Assembly: GCA_902596355.1 (NCBI GenBank)
Contig: CACJTS010000005.1
Location: forward strand, 23,373 to 87,372
Source: an uncultured Pelagibacteraceae bacterium
Lineage (GTDB): Bacteria > Pseudomonadota > Alphaproteobacteria > Pelagibacterales > Pelagibacteraceae
Direction of reading: 5' to 3'
Length of the DNA: 64,000 nucleotides
Program-made: the position numbers and the translations under genes
Part shown: positions 1 to 8,271 of the stretch, one piece after another
Layout of the letters: each line of letters begins with the position of its first letter
How positions within the stretch are numbered: position 1 is the first letter of the stretch
The notes under the pieces: model-generated
What the model was told of the DNA's origin: nothing
Seen by the model: only the letters and a program-made list of their open reading frames with translations
Databases searched by the model: none

Positions 1-803
1 AAAATTCTGATTTAATTTTTCTTGGTAAGAATTTCCAAGATATTGATAAAGCTAATAAAGAAAACAAAACTGCAATATTTTTTGGTTTTCAAAACTGTTC
101 ACCAATTGAGGATGACATAAATCTTGTTGAAAAGGTTCATCAATTAGGATGCAGATTTATGCAACTTACTTATAATAACCAGTCTTTGCTAGCAACAGGT
201 TGTTATGAAAAAGTAGATAGCGGAGTTACAAATTTTGGACGTGAGGTTATAAAGGAAATGAATAGAGTTGGTCTTGTAGTTGACATGTCACATTCTGCAG
301 AAAAAAGTACTCTAGATGCAATTGAATTCAGTGAAAAACCAATAGCAATTACTCATGCTAATCCTTCTTTTTGGCATCCAGCTAAAAGAAATAAATCCTC
401 AGATTTATTAAAAATTTTGAGTGATAGTGGTGGTATGTTGGGTTTATCACTATACCCTCATCACTTAAAAGATAACACAAATTGTACTCTAGATAGTTTT
501 TGTGAAATGGTGGCAAAAACAGCAGAAATAATGGATGTAAAAAAAATAGGAATAGGATCAGATCTTTGTTTAGATCATCCAGATACTGTTGTTGAATGGA
601 TGAGAAATGGTTCTTGGTCTAAAAGTAAAAATTATGGTGAAGGTTCGAAAAATAAACCAGGTTTTCCTAAACAACCTGACTGGTTTCTTGATGCAAGAGG
701 GTTCTCAAATATTGAAAAAGGTCTAAAAAAAGCTGGTTTTTCAGATACCGAGACACATGGAATACTTGGAAATAACTGGTACAATTTTTATAAAACTATT
801 TAA
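1..803 (+). CDS. Membrane dipeptidase family M19 (partial, 5' end outside window)
   Basis: The reading frame is open from base 3, so this is the C-terminal part of a longer protein; the first in-frame ATG (159) is internal because conserved sequence precedes it. Family M19 (renal dipeptidase type) are zinc hydrolases that cleave dipeptides, often with D-residues. Visible family marks are DMSHS and THAN, each with a metal-site or active-site His, and GIGSD with a conserved Asp near the C-terminus. The N-terminal HxD metal motif lies outside the window. It is followed after 2 bases by a gene of unknown function, so it is likely first or second in a four-gene operon. The real substrate is not known. 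Confidence 0.85.
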   Translation, partial: NSDLIFLGKNFQDIDKANKENKTAIFFGFQNCSPIEDDINLVEKVHQLGCRFMQLTYNNQSLLATGCYEKVDSGVTNFGREVIKEMNRVGLVVDMSHSAEKSTLDAIEFSEKPIAITHANPSFWHPAKRNKSSDLLKILSDSGGMLGLSLYPHHLKDNTNCTLDSFCEMVAKTAEIMDVKKIGIGSDLCLDHPDTVVEWMRNGSWSKSKNYGEGSKNKPGFPKQPDWFLDARGFSNIEKGLKKAGFSDTETHGILGNNWYNFYKTI

Positions 804-805
804 TT

Positions 806-2467
806 ATGAAAGTTGAATTAAGAGACCCGAATAAGATAATGAAATTATCTAGGCTAGGATCTTTTCATCAATCAAAATTATCTTTTTTAAGAAGTTTTCT
901 TAATGAATTTAAAGAGTGGGAGTATAAAAGAGATTTATTTAATTTAAATGAAAATGGTTTTGGAGAAGCTGTTTATTCATTTAAAAAAAATAAAAGAGTT
1001 TATTCTTTAATTTGTTTTGCAAATGAAATCAAAGATGAAGAAAGATCAGACAGAGTTATTGCAACAAAATGGGATGCAGCTTTTACATTACATGACGGAG
1101 TTCCTACAAAAAAAGACATTGAAAGATTAAAAAATGAAGTTCCAAAACAAGAAGTTGGCAGACTTTCTTATAAAGAATTAACTTTATCGAGAGCAAACAA
1201 ATCAGTAAGAATTTATAATCATGTAGTTGAAAGTTTGAGCAAAGGTCAGCAGCCAGATTTAAACTTATTATCAAAAGTAGGCTATTTATATAGGACTACA
1301 GCAGTATATGGCTCAGGCAAATTTGGTCTTGCAGATCGATTTAGAATTAAAAATCGTGAAGAAATTAATGGTCCATTCAGATTAGAAATGATGTTGGTTT
1401 ATTTGGTAAGACAATTCACTTTTGATCAAGTTAATCATGTTGCTTATCATAAAAATCCAAAAACAGCTGTTAAGCTAGATGATAATATTTGTAAAAACTT
1501 GGGAATAGGTAATTCCACAGGCTTGGGTATGGCTCCATTTATAGTCAATCACCCAACTCTATTAAATAATTGGATTTTAAGTAGAGAAAAAGCACTTAAG
1601 AAAATTAGAGAAATCAAAGATGTAGAAAGTCAAGATAGCGATTTGTTTATAGATTGTGTAAAAAAATCATTAAAAAATATTACAAGCTGGAATACTGATA
1701 GCGAATATCAGCAAAAAAAAATTTCTTCATTATTAAAGGATGTTGAAAAATTCTTAAATTTTATAGATAAAGATTTTAATTTTAAGAGTGAATATCCTTT
1801 TAACAAAATCTACCAATGGTTAGAGGACAATACTTGTGAGGAATGTATTGAATACATAGTTTCAATAATGATGGAACCTTATAACGATATTATAAATCCT
1901 TTGGTAAAAGAAATGAGTTCAGACGAAGAAAAATATTTTAATATTCCAACTTATAGAAAAGTTGATGAATTGCGAAATATCATTGAAGCAAAGTATCCAA
2001 ACATTTTAGATATTAATTTTGAAGAAAAAGGAAATAATAAAAACTTTTGGTTTATTTCAAAAAATAAAGAGGAACCTAGATTAGCTAATCGTTTTGAGGA
2101 GCATGGATCAGAATTAGAACAGCCTTTAGCAATAGCAAGAGATATAAAAAAACTTTATGACAAATTATTAGTCTCAAAAAATAGTTTAACTATTGCTGAA
2201 TTTTTAACATCAAATTCTGAGTTAAGACATGTTGTAAGAAGAGCGTTCATTGTAGAAAAATTTCCTTATTCAGAAATACAAGATAATACAATTGGTAAAG
2301 ATTTAATGCCAATTGATATGCTTAGACTAAAATTGTCTTTTTTTGGGGCATTAAAATTTGATCCACGATCTGACAAATGGTTAAGAATTTGCATGTTCCA
2401 AGGTGCTCCACTTCCAAATGAGCTAAAAAGTTATGATGAGCAGTGGGTATATAAAACTAATATTTAA
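806..2467 (+). CDS. Conserved hypothetical protein, 553 aa
   Basis: I recognise no catalytic motif. The protein is soluble-looking, charged and Lys/Glu-rich, with no signal peptide or membrane segment. The first 300 residues look more conserved in character (for example YLYRTTAVYGSGKFGLADR and GLGMAPFIVNHP), and the C-terminal half is more helical. It begins 2 bases after the dipeptidase stop and ends 2 bases before the DUF3726 gene, so it is almost surely co-transcribed and may work with them. It could be an enzyme of peptide or amino-acid turnover, but the sequence does not show this. Confidence 0.7.
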   Translation: MKVELRDPNKIMKLSRLGSFHQSKLSFLRSFLNEFKEWEYKRDLFNLNENGFGEAVYSFKKNKRVYSLICFANEIKDEERSDRVIATKWDAAFTLHDGVPTKKDIERLKNEVPKQEVGRLSYKELTLSRANKSVRIYNHVVESLSKGQQPDLNLLSKVGYLYRTTAVYGSGKFGLADRFRIKNREEINGPFRLEMMLVYLVRQFTFDQVNHVAYHKNPKTAVKLDDNICKNLGIGNSTGLGMAPFIVNHPTLLNNWILSREKALKKIREIKDVESQDSDLFIDCVKKSLKNITSWNTDSEYQQKKISSLLKDVEKFLNFIDKDFNFKSEYPFNKIYQWLEDNTCEECIEYIVSIMMEPYNDIINPLVKEMSSDEEKYFNIPTYRKVDELRNIIEAKYPNILDINFEEKGNNKNFWFISKNKEEPRLANRFEEHGSELEQPLAIARDIKKLYDKLLVSKNSLTIAEFLTSNSELRHVVRRAFIVEKFPYSEIQDNTIGKDLMPIDMLRLKLSFFGALKFDPRSDKWLRICMFQGAPLPNELKSYDEQWVYKTNI

Positions 2468-2469
2468 TA

Positions 2470-3081
2470 ATGAAATCACTGAGTGAAATTGAAACTACTG
2501 TTAAAAGAGCATCAAAGGCAGCAGGATATTCTTGGGGAGTTTCTGAGGAAACAGGAAAAAGTATAAGGTTGTTAGAGCTATTTAGTTTACCAGGTATTAA
2601 GCACCTTAATGAATATTTTAATCAAAAAAATAAAAGTAAATTTGAAAATTTAAATTTAATTAGTGAAATTAATTCTTCATCAAAGAATCCTTACTGTCCA
2701 ATTACTTTAGGTGTTAGTTTTTTAGATCAAATAAATGTTTTAGAAAATTTAAAAAAAATTGAATTCAAAAATGTTGCTTATCCAATAATTTTTATTTCCT
2801 TCATAAGTCGTTCGTCAGAAATTATTGGAAAAAAAATTAATGTAAAAATAGATGAAAAAAAAATGCTACTAAATCTAAATGTAAATATTTTTTCAAATTT
2901 TATTGATCAAGAATTTCCAAAGATAGCGAATGAAATTGAGGTCAATCTACTTGAAAATGAAGATAACTTTACAGACAAAGAATGGAATAATTTATACAAG
3001 TTATCCGAAGAAACTTTTGTTGAAGAGAGTGACAGTTTAAAAGAGGGTGCGGCAGGCGCTGGTTTGACTGATAATGACTGA
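2470..3081 (+). CDS. DUF3726 domain protein
   Basis: This 203-aa protein opens with a helix followed by GYSWGVSEETGKSIR and ends in GAAGAGLTDND, which fits the DUF3726 family as I know it. Function is unknown. It has no signal peptide or membrane span. It lies 2 bases after the 553-aa hypothetical gene and overlaps the start of the following 55-aa CxxC gene by 8 bases, which suggests translational coupling. The last residues GLTDND are coded within that overlap. The conserved Gly-rich tail may be functional. Confidence 0.7.
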   Translation: MKSLSEIETTVKRASKAAGYSWGVSEETGKSIRLLELFSLPGIKHLNEYFNQKNKSKFENLNLISEINSSSKNPYCPITLGVSFLDQINVLENLKKIEFKNVAYPIIFISFISRSSEIIGKKINVKIDEKKMLLNLNVNIFSNFIDQEFPKIANEIEVNLLENEDNFTDKEWNNLYKLSEETFVEESDSLKEGAAGAGLTDND

Positions 3082-3241
3082 TAAAACTGATGAAAAAAAT
3101 CTAAAGGTAGATACTGAAGAATTAAACAATATTTGTGATGAATGCAAAGAGGAAGACGAAAGTGTCACTCAAAATTTAATTCTTACTGGGTTTAAATTAT
3201 GTAAATCTTGTAGAGTGTCTAAGACTATTTTTCCGCTTTAA
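3074..3241 (+). CDS. Small two-CxxC (zinc-ribbon-like) protein, 55 aa
   Basis: This short gene starts at an ATG that overlaps the end of the DUF3726 gene by 8 bases. The product is acidic in its first half and has two CxxC knuckles, CDEC at residues 21-24 and CKSC at 43-46, spaced like a minimal zinc ribbon. The stop is TAA within a TTAA that also supplies the stop of the convergent Yip1 gene, giving a 4-base overlap. Coupling, the Cys pattern and the exact fit between neighbours support a real gene. The role is unknown; it may be a metal-binding accessory of the operon. Confidence 0.6.
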   Translation: MTDKTDEKNLKVDTEELNNICDECKEEDESVTQNLILTGFKLCKSCRVSKTIFPL

Positions 3242-3783
3242 CTGATTTGACTTACTGGAAGCATATTCATTCTGCTCATTACAAATGAGATAGATAAAAA
3301 TGCAATAATTAAAAAAGATAAAAGTATAATCCCAAAAGATTTAAAATTAGATTTTAAACTCAATATTTGTTTAGTTGAAATTATTAAACCTGCAAAAATC
3401 CAAAACTGTGTAAGAAAAATTATTGGTATCATTAAATCTGGTGTGACTGCAAAAAATCTTAATAAACCAGGAGCATGTGCAAATCCAACAGCTGTTAAAA
3501 CTTTTTTGAATGAAACTTTGGTTTGCTTATCAGGAAATAATTTAACTCCAATTACAAAAATAAAAATCGCCCATATTAGCCAAGTAACTATTGCAGTTAG
3601 ACCAGACATTGCAATAGCTGTTTTAATAATTGTATTAGCTGCTACTGCTCCAGCGATACCATCTAGGATCATTATAATACCAGCAAAGTATATTGATGCT
3701 TCTCCAAAATTTTTATTGTCCGAATAAAGAGTTTTGTCTAATTTTATTGACTTAAAAATTATATTTAAAAATTCAGCAAACAT
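3238..3783 (-). CDS. Yip1-family membrane protein
   Basis: This 181-aa integral membrane protein has about five hydrophobic segments and the Yip1-like stretch VGFAHAPGLLRFF near residue 100. Bacterial Yip1 proteins have no settled function. The start is the ATG in TAATG, which overlaps by one base the stop of an upstream 36-aa membrane peptide gene, so the two are probably coupled. It is the last gene of the minus-strand group that begins with the betaine-type transporter, but a hairpin terminator separates it from the GcvT-like gene. Confidence 0.7.
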   Translation of the reverse strand: MFAEFLNIIFKSIKLDKTLYSDNKNFGEASIYFAGIIMILDGIAGAVAANTIIKTAIAMSGLTAIVTWLIWAIFIFVIGVKLFPDKQTKVSFKKVLTAVGFAHAPGLLRFFAVTPDLMIPIIFLTQFWIFAGLIISTKQILSLKSNFKSFGIILLSFLIIAFLSISFVMSRMNMLPVSQIS

Positions 3784-3893
3784 TAATTTTTTTTGTTTTT
3801 ATTTTTTTGAGCCTTATAAGAAACAATTAATGGAAATATTATTAAAGCAATAGCAATGATAATGCAAACTGCTATTAGAAAACTTTTGGTCAT
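3783..3893 (-). CDS. 36-aa single-span membrane peptide
   Basis: This small gene lies directly upstream of the Yip1 gene, and its TAA shares a base with the Yip1 ATG (TAATG). The product starts MTKSFLIAV, continues with a hydrophobic span of about 20 residues and ends in a Lys/Asn-rich tail, the usual plan of a small inner-membrane peptide with a cytoplasmic basic end. The junction is the same type used by clear gene pairs elsewhere in the window. I cannot name a family. No strong ribosome binding site is visible ahead of it. Confidence 0.5.
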   Translation of the reverse strand: MTKSFLIAVCIIIAIALIIFPLIVSYKAQKNKNKKN

Positions 3894-3901
3894 TAGAATT
3901 G

Positions 3902-3931
3902 AAAAGGGGAGCTGAAATTAGCTCCCCTTTA
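3902..3931 (-). terminator. Rho-independent terminator after the GcvT-like gene
   Basis: A perfect 11-bp stem (3903-3913 with 3920-3930, AAAGGGGAGCT type) and a 6-base loop sit 8 bases past the stop of the minus-strand GcvT-like gene. Read on the minus strand, the 3' arm ends in a run of T. It should end most transcripts from the proX-proW-MTHFR-GcvT group before the small membrane genes. Confidence 0.75.
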
Positions 3932-3938
3932 ATAATTT

Positions 3939-5297
3939 TTAGCCTTTTACAACTTCTCTTGTATTAGCGTTGAAAGACTCTTTGAATGGAATATCCACCA
4001 CAACAGCATCCACAGGTGTTCCTGGAGTGTCCGAATATTTTTCAGGAAGATGAACTTTAAACTTAGTTCCAACTTTACCTTTTGGAAATCCATTAGGGTT
4101 TAAAGTTCCGTCAAACGGAACATATCCCATTGCTATATTAGTTTTCTTCTCTGGGTGCCACCATGGTGAAGTAATAAATCCAACTGGATCTCCACCGCTT
4201 TCTGGTGATACCAACCAAAAGTCAGGCGCATAATCGTCAATAGGCTTACCACCCAACTCCATTCCAACTAATTGAAGTTTATAAGGTTTTTTTCCAGCTT
4301 TTATTTCTGCTCCCATTTTCTCCAAAGCAGCTTTACCAACATAATCAGCTTTTTTATTCCATTCACCTTTACCAGATAATGAAACTTGGTAACCTAAATT
4401 ACATTGGAAAGGATTATGTTGTTGATCCATGTCTTGTCCCCAAGAAAGAATACCTGCTTGTATTCTTCTATGGTGTGCAGGCGCTATAACCATCAAGTTA
4501 TGTTTTTTTCCTGCATCTAATACTGCATTCCACATATCTTCAGCATATAAAGTTGCATTTCTTAAGTATATCTCATAACCAGCTTCTCCTGAAAAACCAG
4601 ATTGAGAAATTACACAACTTCTACCACCAATTGTTGCTTCCGCTAATCCATAGAAAGGCATATTATCAAAATCAACTTGATCTCCACAAAGGTCTTTCAT
4701 TAAAGCTTTTGATTTAGGACCTTGAATTTGTACTGGACATGCATCAATTTCTTCAATAGTGCAATTAAATCTTCCATCTGCATTAACTCCTTGCAAATAC
4801 ATTCCAATATCAGAGTCTGATAATGAAAACCAAAATTCATCTTCTGAAATTCTTAAAAGAATAGGATCATTTAAAACTCCTCCATAAGCATTACATAAGA
4901 TTACATATCTTGCTCTCATGGGAGAAATTTTTGTTGCGTCTCTAGTTATTACGTAATCAGTGAATTTTTCTGCATCTGGACCTTTAACTCTTATTTGTCT
5001 TTCAACAGCAACGTTCCACATTGTTACATGGTTTACGATAGCATCATATTCAACCATCGCTCCACCATCTTCAGGTTTTACATAGCCTCTTGGATGATAA
5101 ATTCGATTGTATACAGTTGCTCTCCAACAACCAGCCTGCATTGATAAATGCCAATAAGGTGATTTTCTTACCCTTGTTGAAATTAATAATTCAACTTTAG
5201 TTGGCCCACTTTGTCTTAAATTGTATGGTACTTCTCTATCAGACTGATCAACAGAAGTAGCATGATGTACTTTAGTATAGTCAAATTCTTTAGACAT
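3939..5297 (-). CDS. GcvT/DmdA-type folate-dependent aminomethyltransferase or demethylase
   Basis: This 452-aa protein belongs to the glycine-cleavage T fold, which moves a methyl or methylene group from an amine, sulfonium or ether onto tetrahydrofolate. Seen in it are GGVLNDP around residue 140, the place of the folate-side Asp in GcvT, GPKSKALM, and SGFSGEAGYEIYL around 235. It is longer than GcvT and the 369-aa SAR11 DmdA as I recall it, so I do not call it DmdA. It overlaps the MTHFR-like gene by 8 bases and lies downstream of a betaine-type transporter, which suggests demethylation of an imported osmolyte with the methyl-THF product passed to the neighbour. The substrate is unknown. 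Confidence 0.8.
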   Translation of the reverse strand: MSKEFDYTKVHHATSVDQSDREVPYNLRQSGPTKVELLISTRVRKSPYWHLSMQAGCWRATVYNRIYHPRGYVKPEDGGAMVEYDAIVNHVTMWNVAVERQIRVKGPDAEKFTDYVITRDATKISPMRARYVILCNAYGGVLNDPILLRISEDEFWFSLSDSDIGMYLQGVNADGRFNCTIEEIDACPVQIQGPKSKALMKDLCGDQVDFDNMPFYGLAEATIGGRSCVISQSGFSGEAGYEIYLRNATLYAEDMWNAVLDAGKKHNLMVIAPAHHRRIQAGILSWGQDMDQQHNPFQCNLGYQVSLSGKGEWNKKADYVGKAALEKMGAEIKAGKKPYKLQLVGMELGGKPIDDYAPDFWLVSPESGGDPVGFITSPWWHPEKKTNIAMGYVPFDGTLNPNGFPKGKVGTKFKVHLPEKYSDTPGTPVDAVVVDIPFKESFNANTREVVKG

Positions 5298-6018
5298 AAC
5301 TATTCTCCTTCAACCACTTGTTAGTTTCCTTCAAGCCGCCGAATGTATAAATGTGGAAGTTATCAGTATGCGATTTAACTTTCCCAATTAAATCATTAGG
5401 GTCTTTAGGTTTCAATAAATCTAATGCCTTAGTAAAATTAGATTTAAGAAAGTTTAAGGAATTTTTTGCCCCAACAATATTAGCAAATTTAATTAAACTA
5501 GATATTTTTAATGGCCCAGTAATTCCCACATGCACTGGTACGCTTTGCTTAGAAATAAAATCTATAATAGGCTGAGGATCAAGTAACCACTGTGTTACAA
5601 TATAATCAGCGTAAGGCTTTTTATCTATCATAGCTTTTTCTAAATCTGAGTCGGATATATCAGGACTCCCCTCGGGATGTCCAGCAATTCCTATTTTCAT
5701 TTTTTCAAAATACCCTGTCTCTAAAAGTTGAAACGAACTATCAAATTTACCTGCCGGCTCTCTTCCACCTCCAATAATTAAGGCTTGCTTTACGCCTCCA
5801 CCTTTGCATCTAGATACATAATCTTTAAGCTCTTTTTCATCATGGATTGATCTGGCAGGAAAATGAGGCACCGGGTTAAATCCTTTTTTTACAAGCTCTA
5901 CTGCTTTATCAGCAGTCTCTCTGTAGTCACCTCCAGGTAGCATTGTAATATAGACATCAGACAATGCTGGAACTGTATCAACCTCTGTTTTAGGTCCTAT
6001 TTCCAATGAAAAATTCAT
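5290..6018 (-). CDS. Methylenetetrahydrofolate reductase-like protein
   Basis: This 242-aa TIM-barrel-like protein resembles MetF, which interconverts methyl-THF and methylene-THF with FAD. FSLEIGPKT at residues 3-11 matches the FEFFPP region with its catalytic Glu (E6 here), and AGHPEGSPD and ADYIVTQ match other MetF blocks. It is about 50 residues shorter than MetF, and the RGD block is replaced by IIGGGREPAG, so cofactor or folate handling may differ. The 8-base overlap with the GcvT-like gene suggests it oxidises methyl-THF made there, feeding methylene-THF into C1 metabolism. That direction is an inference. Confidence 0.8.
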   Translation of the reverse strand: MNFSLEIGPKTEVDTVPALSDVYITMLPGGDYRETADKAVELVKKGFNPVPHFPARSIHDEKELKDYVSRCKGGGVKQALIIGGGREPAGKFDSSFQLLETGYFEKMKIGIAGHPEGSPDISDSDLEKAMIDKKPYADYIVTQWLLDPQPIIDFISKQSVPVHVGITGPLKISSLIKFANIVGAKNSLNFLKSNFTKALDLLKPKDPNDLIGKVKSHTDNFHIYTFGGLKETNKWLKENSYV

Positions 6019-6080
6019 AGTGAAGATCTTTATTTATTTTGAAATATGAGTCTAGAAAATTCGTTGTTACAAAGTATCAA

Positions 6081-6965
6081 TTATTTTATCTGGCCTCTAT
6101 GCTTTTGGATCCTTCTTCCATATTCTTGAGTGACCCTATCAAAGACAATTGCGAGAGCAACTATTGCCAAACCATTCATCATTCCAAGAGCTAAATATTG
6201 GTTAGAAACAGCTCTTAATATTGGCACTCCAAGACCTTTTACGCCTATCATAGAAGCAATAACTACCATAGCTAAAGCCATCATTATGGTTTGGTTTACT
6301 CCAGCAAATACAGTTGGTAAAGCTAGCGGAATTTGAACAGATTTTAATTTTTGTGCTGTAGTTGCACCAAAAGCTTCACTAGCCTCTAAAGTTTCTTTGT
6401 CTACCTCTCTAATACCCAAATTGGTTAATCTAATTATTGGAGGAACCGCATAGACACAAACAGCAATTAATCCTGGGACTTTTCCAATTCCTAACAACAT
6501 TAAAATTGGTATCAAATAAACAAAACTAGGAATTGTTTGCATCATATCTAATACAGGAAGTATTGCTTTTTCAGCTCTACTTGATCTTGCCATCACAATT
6601 CCTATTGGAATTCCAACAACAATACAAATGATTGTACAGACAGTTATAATTGCAACTGTTGCCATGCAATCTTCCCACATTCCAAAATAACCAATTAATA
6701 AAAAAGCAATTGCACTTCCTACAACTAATTTCCAACTTCTTGATCCTAACCAGGCTAATCCACAAATTATTCCAATAATTATTATCCATGGTGTAGATAA
6801 TAATAATCTCTCTAATGAAACTAAAAAAAATAATAATGGATCAAAAAATGCTTCTATACTGTCACCATATTCTTTTGAAAAATTTCTAAAAGCTAAGTCA
6901 ATACCTTTTCTTAGCTCCATTTGGGATCTTCTTCCCAGTTCTGGAAATTCAGTAAAAAATTCCAT
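6081..6965 (-). CDS. proW: Glycine betaine/proline-type ABC transporter permease
   Basis: This 294-aa inner-membrane permease has about six spans. After a hydrophilic N-terminal part of about 45 residues comes the transport core with the EAA-type loop EASEAFGATTAQKL near residue 195, which contacts the ATPase. PSFVYLIPILMLLGIG and AVPPIIRLTNLGIREVD are typical of the ProW/OpuAB group for quaternary ammonium osmolytes. It follows the binding-protein gene after a 51-base gap that contains a strong hairpin. No ATPase gene (proV) lies in this operon or elsewhere in the window. Confidence 0.9.
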   Translation of the reverse strand: MEFFTEFPELGRRSQMELRKGIDLAFRNFSKEYGDSIEAFFDPLLFFLVSLERLLLSTPWIIIIGIICGLAWLGSRSWKLVVGSAIAFLLIGYFGMWEDCMATVAIITVCTIICIVVGIPIGIVMARSSRAEKAILPVLDMMQTIPSFVYLIPILMLLGIGKVPGLIAVCVYAVPPIIRLTNLGIREVDKETLEASEAFGATTAQKLKSVQIPLALPTVFAGVNQTIMMALAMVVIASMIGVKGLGVPILRAVSNQYLALGMMNGLAIVALAIVFDRVTQEYGRRIQKHRGQIK

Positions 6966-6977
6966 AAATATTAATTC

Positions 6978-7004
6978 TACGAGCCTATATTAAATAGGCT
7001 CGTA
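6978..7004 (-). other. Hairpin between binding-protein and permease genes
   Basis: A perfect 11-bp inverted repeat (6978-6988 and 6994-7004, TACGAGCCTAT type) with a 5-base loop fills the gap between proX and proW. It is not followed by a T-run on the minus strand, so full termination is unlikely. Such hairpins commonly protect the upstream mRNA end and leave the binding protein in excess over the permease. Confidence 0.65.
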
Positions 7005-7016
7005 ATTTAAAGTTAA

Positions 7017-8027
7017 TTATAAACTTTTTTTGATTTTTTTTGCAGCATCAGAAGATACCCACTTAGTCCAAATATCTTCATGCTTAATTAAAAACTCAAC
7101 CGCAGCATCAGAACCTTTAGCTTGGTTGTCAGCCATATAAACCAACATTCCATTCATCACTGTGCCTGGAAAAGTTCTACTTTCAACATATTTTAGAACA
7201 TCTTTTCCACCAGTTTTAGCAAAGTTAGCACTTACAATTGAGTTAACCTCAGATTTTGTCCAAGCTGTTGGTTTTGGATTTGCACAGTCTTGTTCTGCAA
7301 GAGTTATGCAATTGTCCCAATTATCTCTACCTGCAAAAGGAACACCAAAATCAACTGGCTGTAAATTATATTTACCAACCATTGATGTAGGATTCCAATA
7401 ATATCCAAACCAAGGCTCACCAGAGTCTGAAGCTTTAGCAATTGAACCATCTAAACCTGCTGCTGAACCTGGATCAATAAGTTTCCAACCTTTTTTTTCC
7501 ATTTCAAAAGCTCTGTACAAATTGGCATTAGCTAATTGACATCCCCATCCTGCTGGACATCCCATGAAAGCACCTTTTGATGGGTCTTCTTTATCAGGAA
7601 ACAAATCTGGACGTTCTAAAATTTGAACAGCTGTCATTCCTTTAAGTTCAGGATGTTTTTCTAAAGCTGCTGGATTTAACCACCAACCTTCTCCAAGACC
7701 TGTAATTGGAGCTTTATTTGCAATAATTAGTCTTTTCTCACTTACCGCTTTTTTTAAAGGAGTGTAAACTGCATTCGCCCATTGTTCAGGGTTCATGTCA
7801 GGCGTTCCTTTATCATTCATAGATGTAAATGTTGGCATAGTAGCACCAGGTACTAATTCTACGTCACATCCATATCCTTCTTCGAGAATGATTTTATCAA
7901 CGTTTGCCATTAACTCGGCAGATGCCCAGTTTTGTTCGGCTATAACTAATTTTCCACAAGCATTTGCAAAAGAAGTCATACCAAATGCTAAAAGCGCGGA
8001 AAATAGAATTGTTTTTAGTTTTTTCAT
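7017..8027 (-). CDS. proX: Glycine betaine/proline-type ABC transporter substrate-binding protein
   Basis: This 336-aa periplasmic protein has a signal peptide (MKKLKTILFSALLAFGMTSF, cleavage near ANA). The mature part looks like the OpuAC/ProX domain: LVIAEQNWASAELMANV at the start, PEQWANAVYTPLKKAV, and several Trp and Tyr residues (WWLNPA, WFGYYWNP) of the kind that form an aromatic cage for quaternary amines. The start is fixed by GGAG 8 bases before the ATG. The best guesses for ligand are glycine betaine, choline, carnitine or DMSP; the sequence alone does not decide. It is first in its operon and divergent from the Rieske/BHMT operon. Confidence 0.88.
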   Translation of the reverse strand: MKKLKTILFSALLAFGMTSFANACGKLVIAEQNWASAELMANVDKIILEEGYGCDVELVPGATMPTFTSMNDKGTPDMNPEQWANAVYTPLKKAVSEKRLIIANKAPITGLGEGWWLNPAALEKHPELKGMTAVQILERPDLFPDKEDPSKGAFMGCPAGWGCQLANANLYRAFEMEKKGWKLIDPGSAAGLDGSIAKASDSGEPWFGYYWNPTSMVGKYNLQPVDFGVPFAGRDNWDNCITLAEQDCANPKPTAWTKSEVNSIVSANFAKTGGKDVLKYVESRTFPGTVMNGMLVYMADNQAKGSDAAVEFLIKHEDIWTKWVSSDAAKKIKKSL

Positions 8028-8086
8028 TATATCTCCGTTAGTTAATTTTTGAATGAATACTACAACATATCAATGAAAAGATTGCA

Positions 8087-8115
8087 AATATCTTTCAACT
8101 TTTAGTTGAAGTCAA
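8087..8115 (-). promoter_or_regulatory. Candidate proX promoter with operator in the spacer
   Basis: On the minus strand TTGACT (8115-8110) and GATATT (8092-8087) are separated by exactly 17 bases. The spacer and the last base of the -35 hold a perfect palindrome, TTCAACT-AAA-AGTTGAA (8094-8110). A regulator bound there would control polymerase access directly. The predicted transcript starts near 8080, giving a leader of about 50 bases. Confidence 0.45.
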
Positions 8116-8271
8116 ATTGTCTTTAAATGGGATTTATTTAGAGATAAAGTTTTTTGTATGAAATTTTCTGCAAATTTTTTTTTTAAAGAATTTGTTTATA
8201 TTTTAAATTGTAAAACTGTTTTTCAACAAATCATAATAAGAGAATCGTAAAAATTTAGCTTTAATTAATTC

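Noticed and set aside
3443..3727. 94-codon frame antisense to the Yip1 gene
   Set aside because: The minus-strand Yip1 frame shows clear membrane-protein pattern; the plus frame is a shadow.
3939..5297. Calling the GcvT-like gene dmdA (DMSP demethylase)
   Set aside because: It is about 80 residues longer than the SAR11 DmdA I recall, has a different N-terminal part and stands in another context. The fold supports a demethylase but not the substrate.
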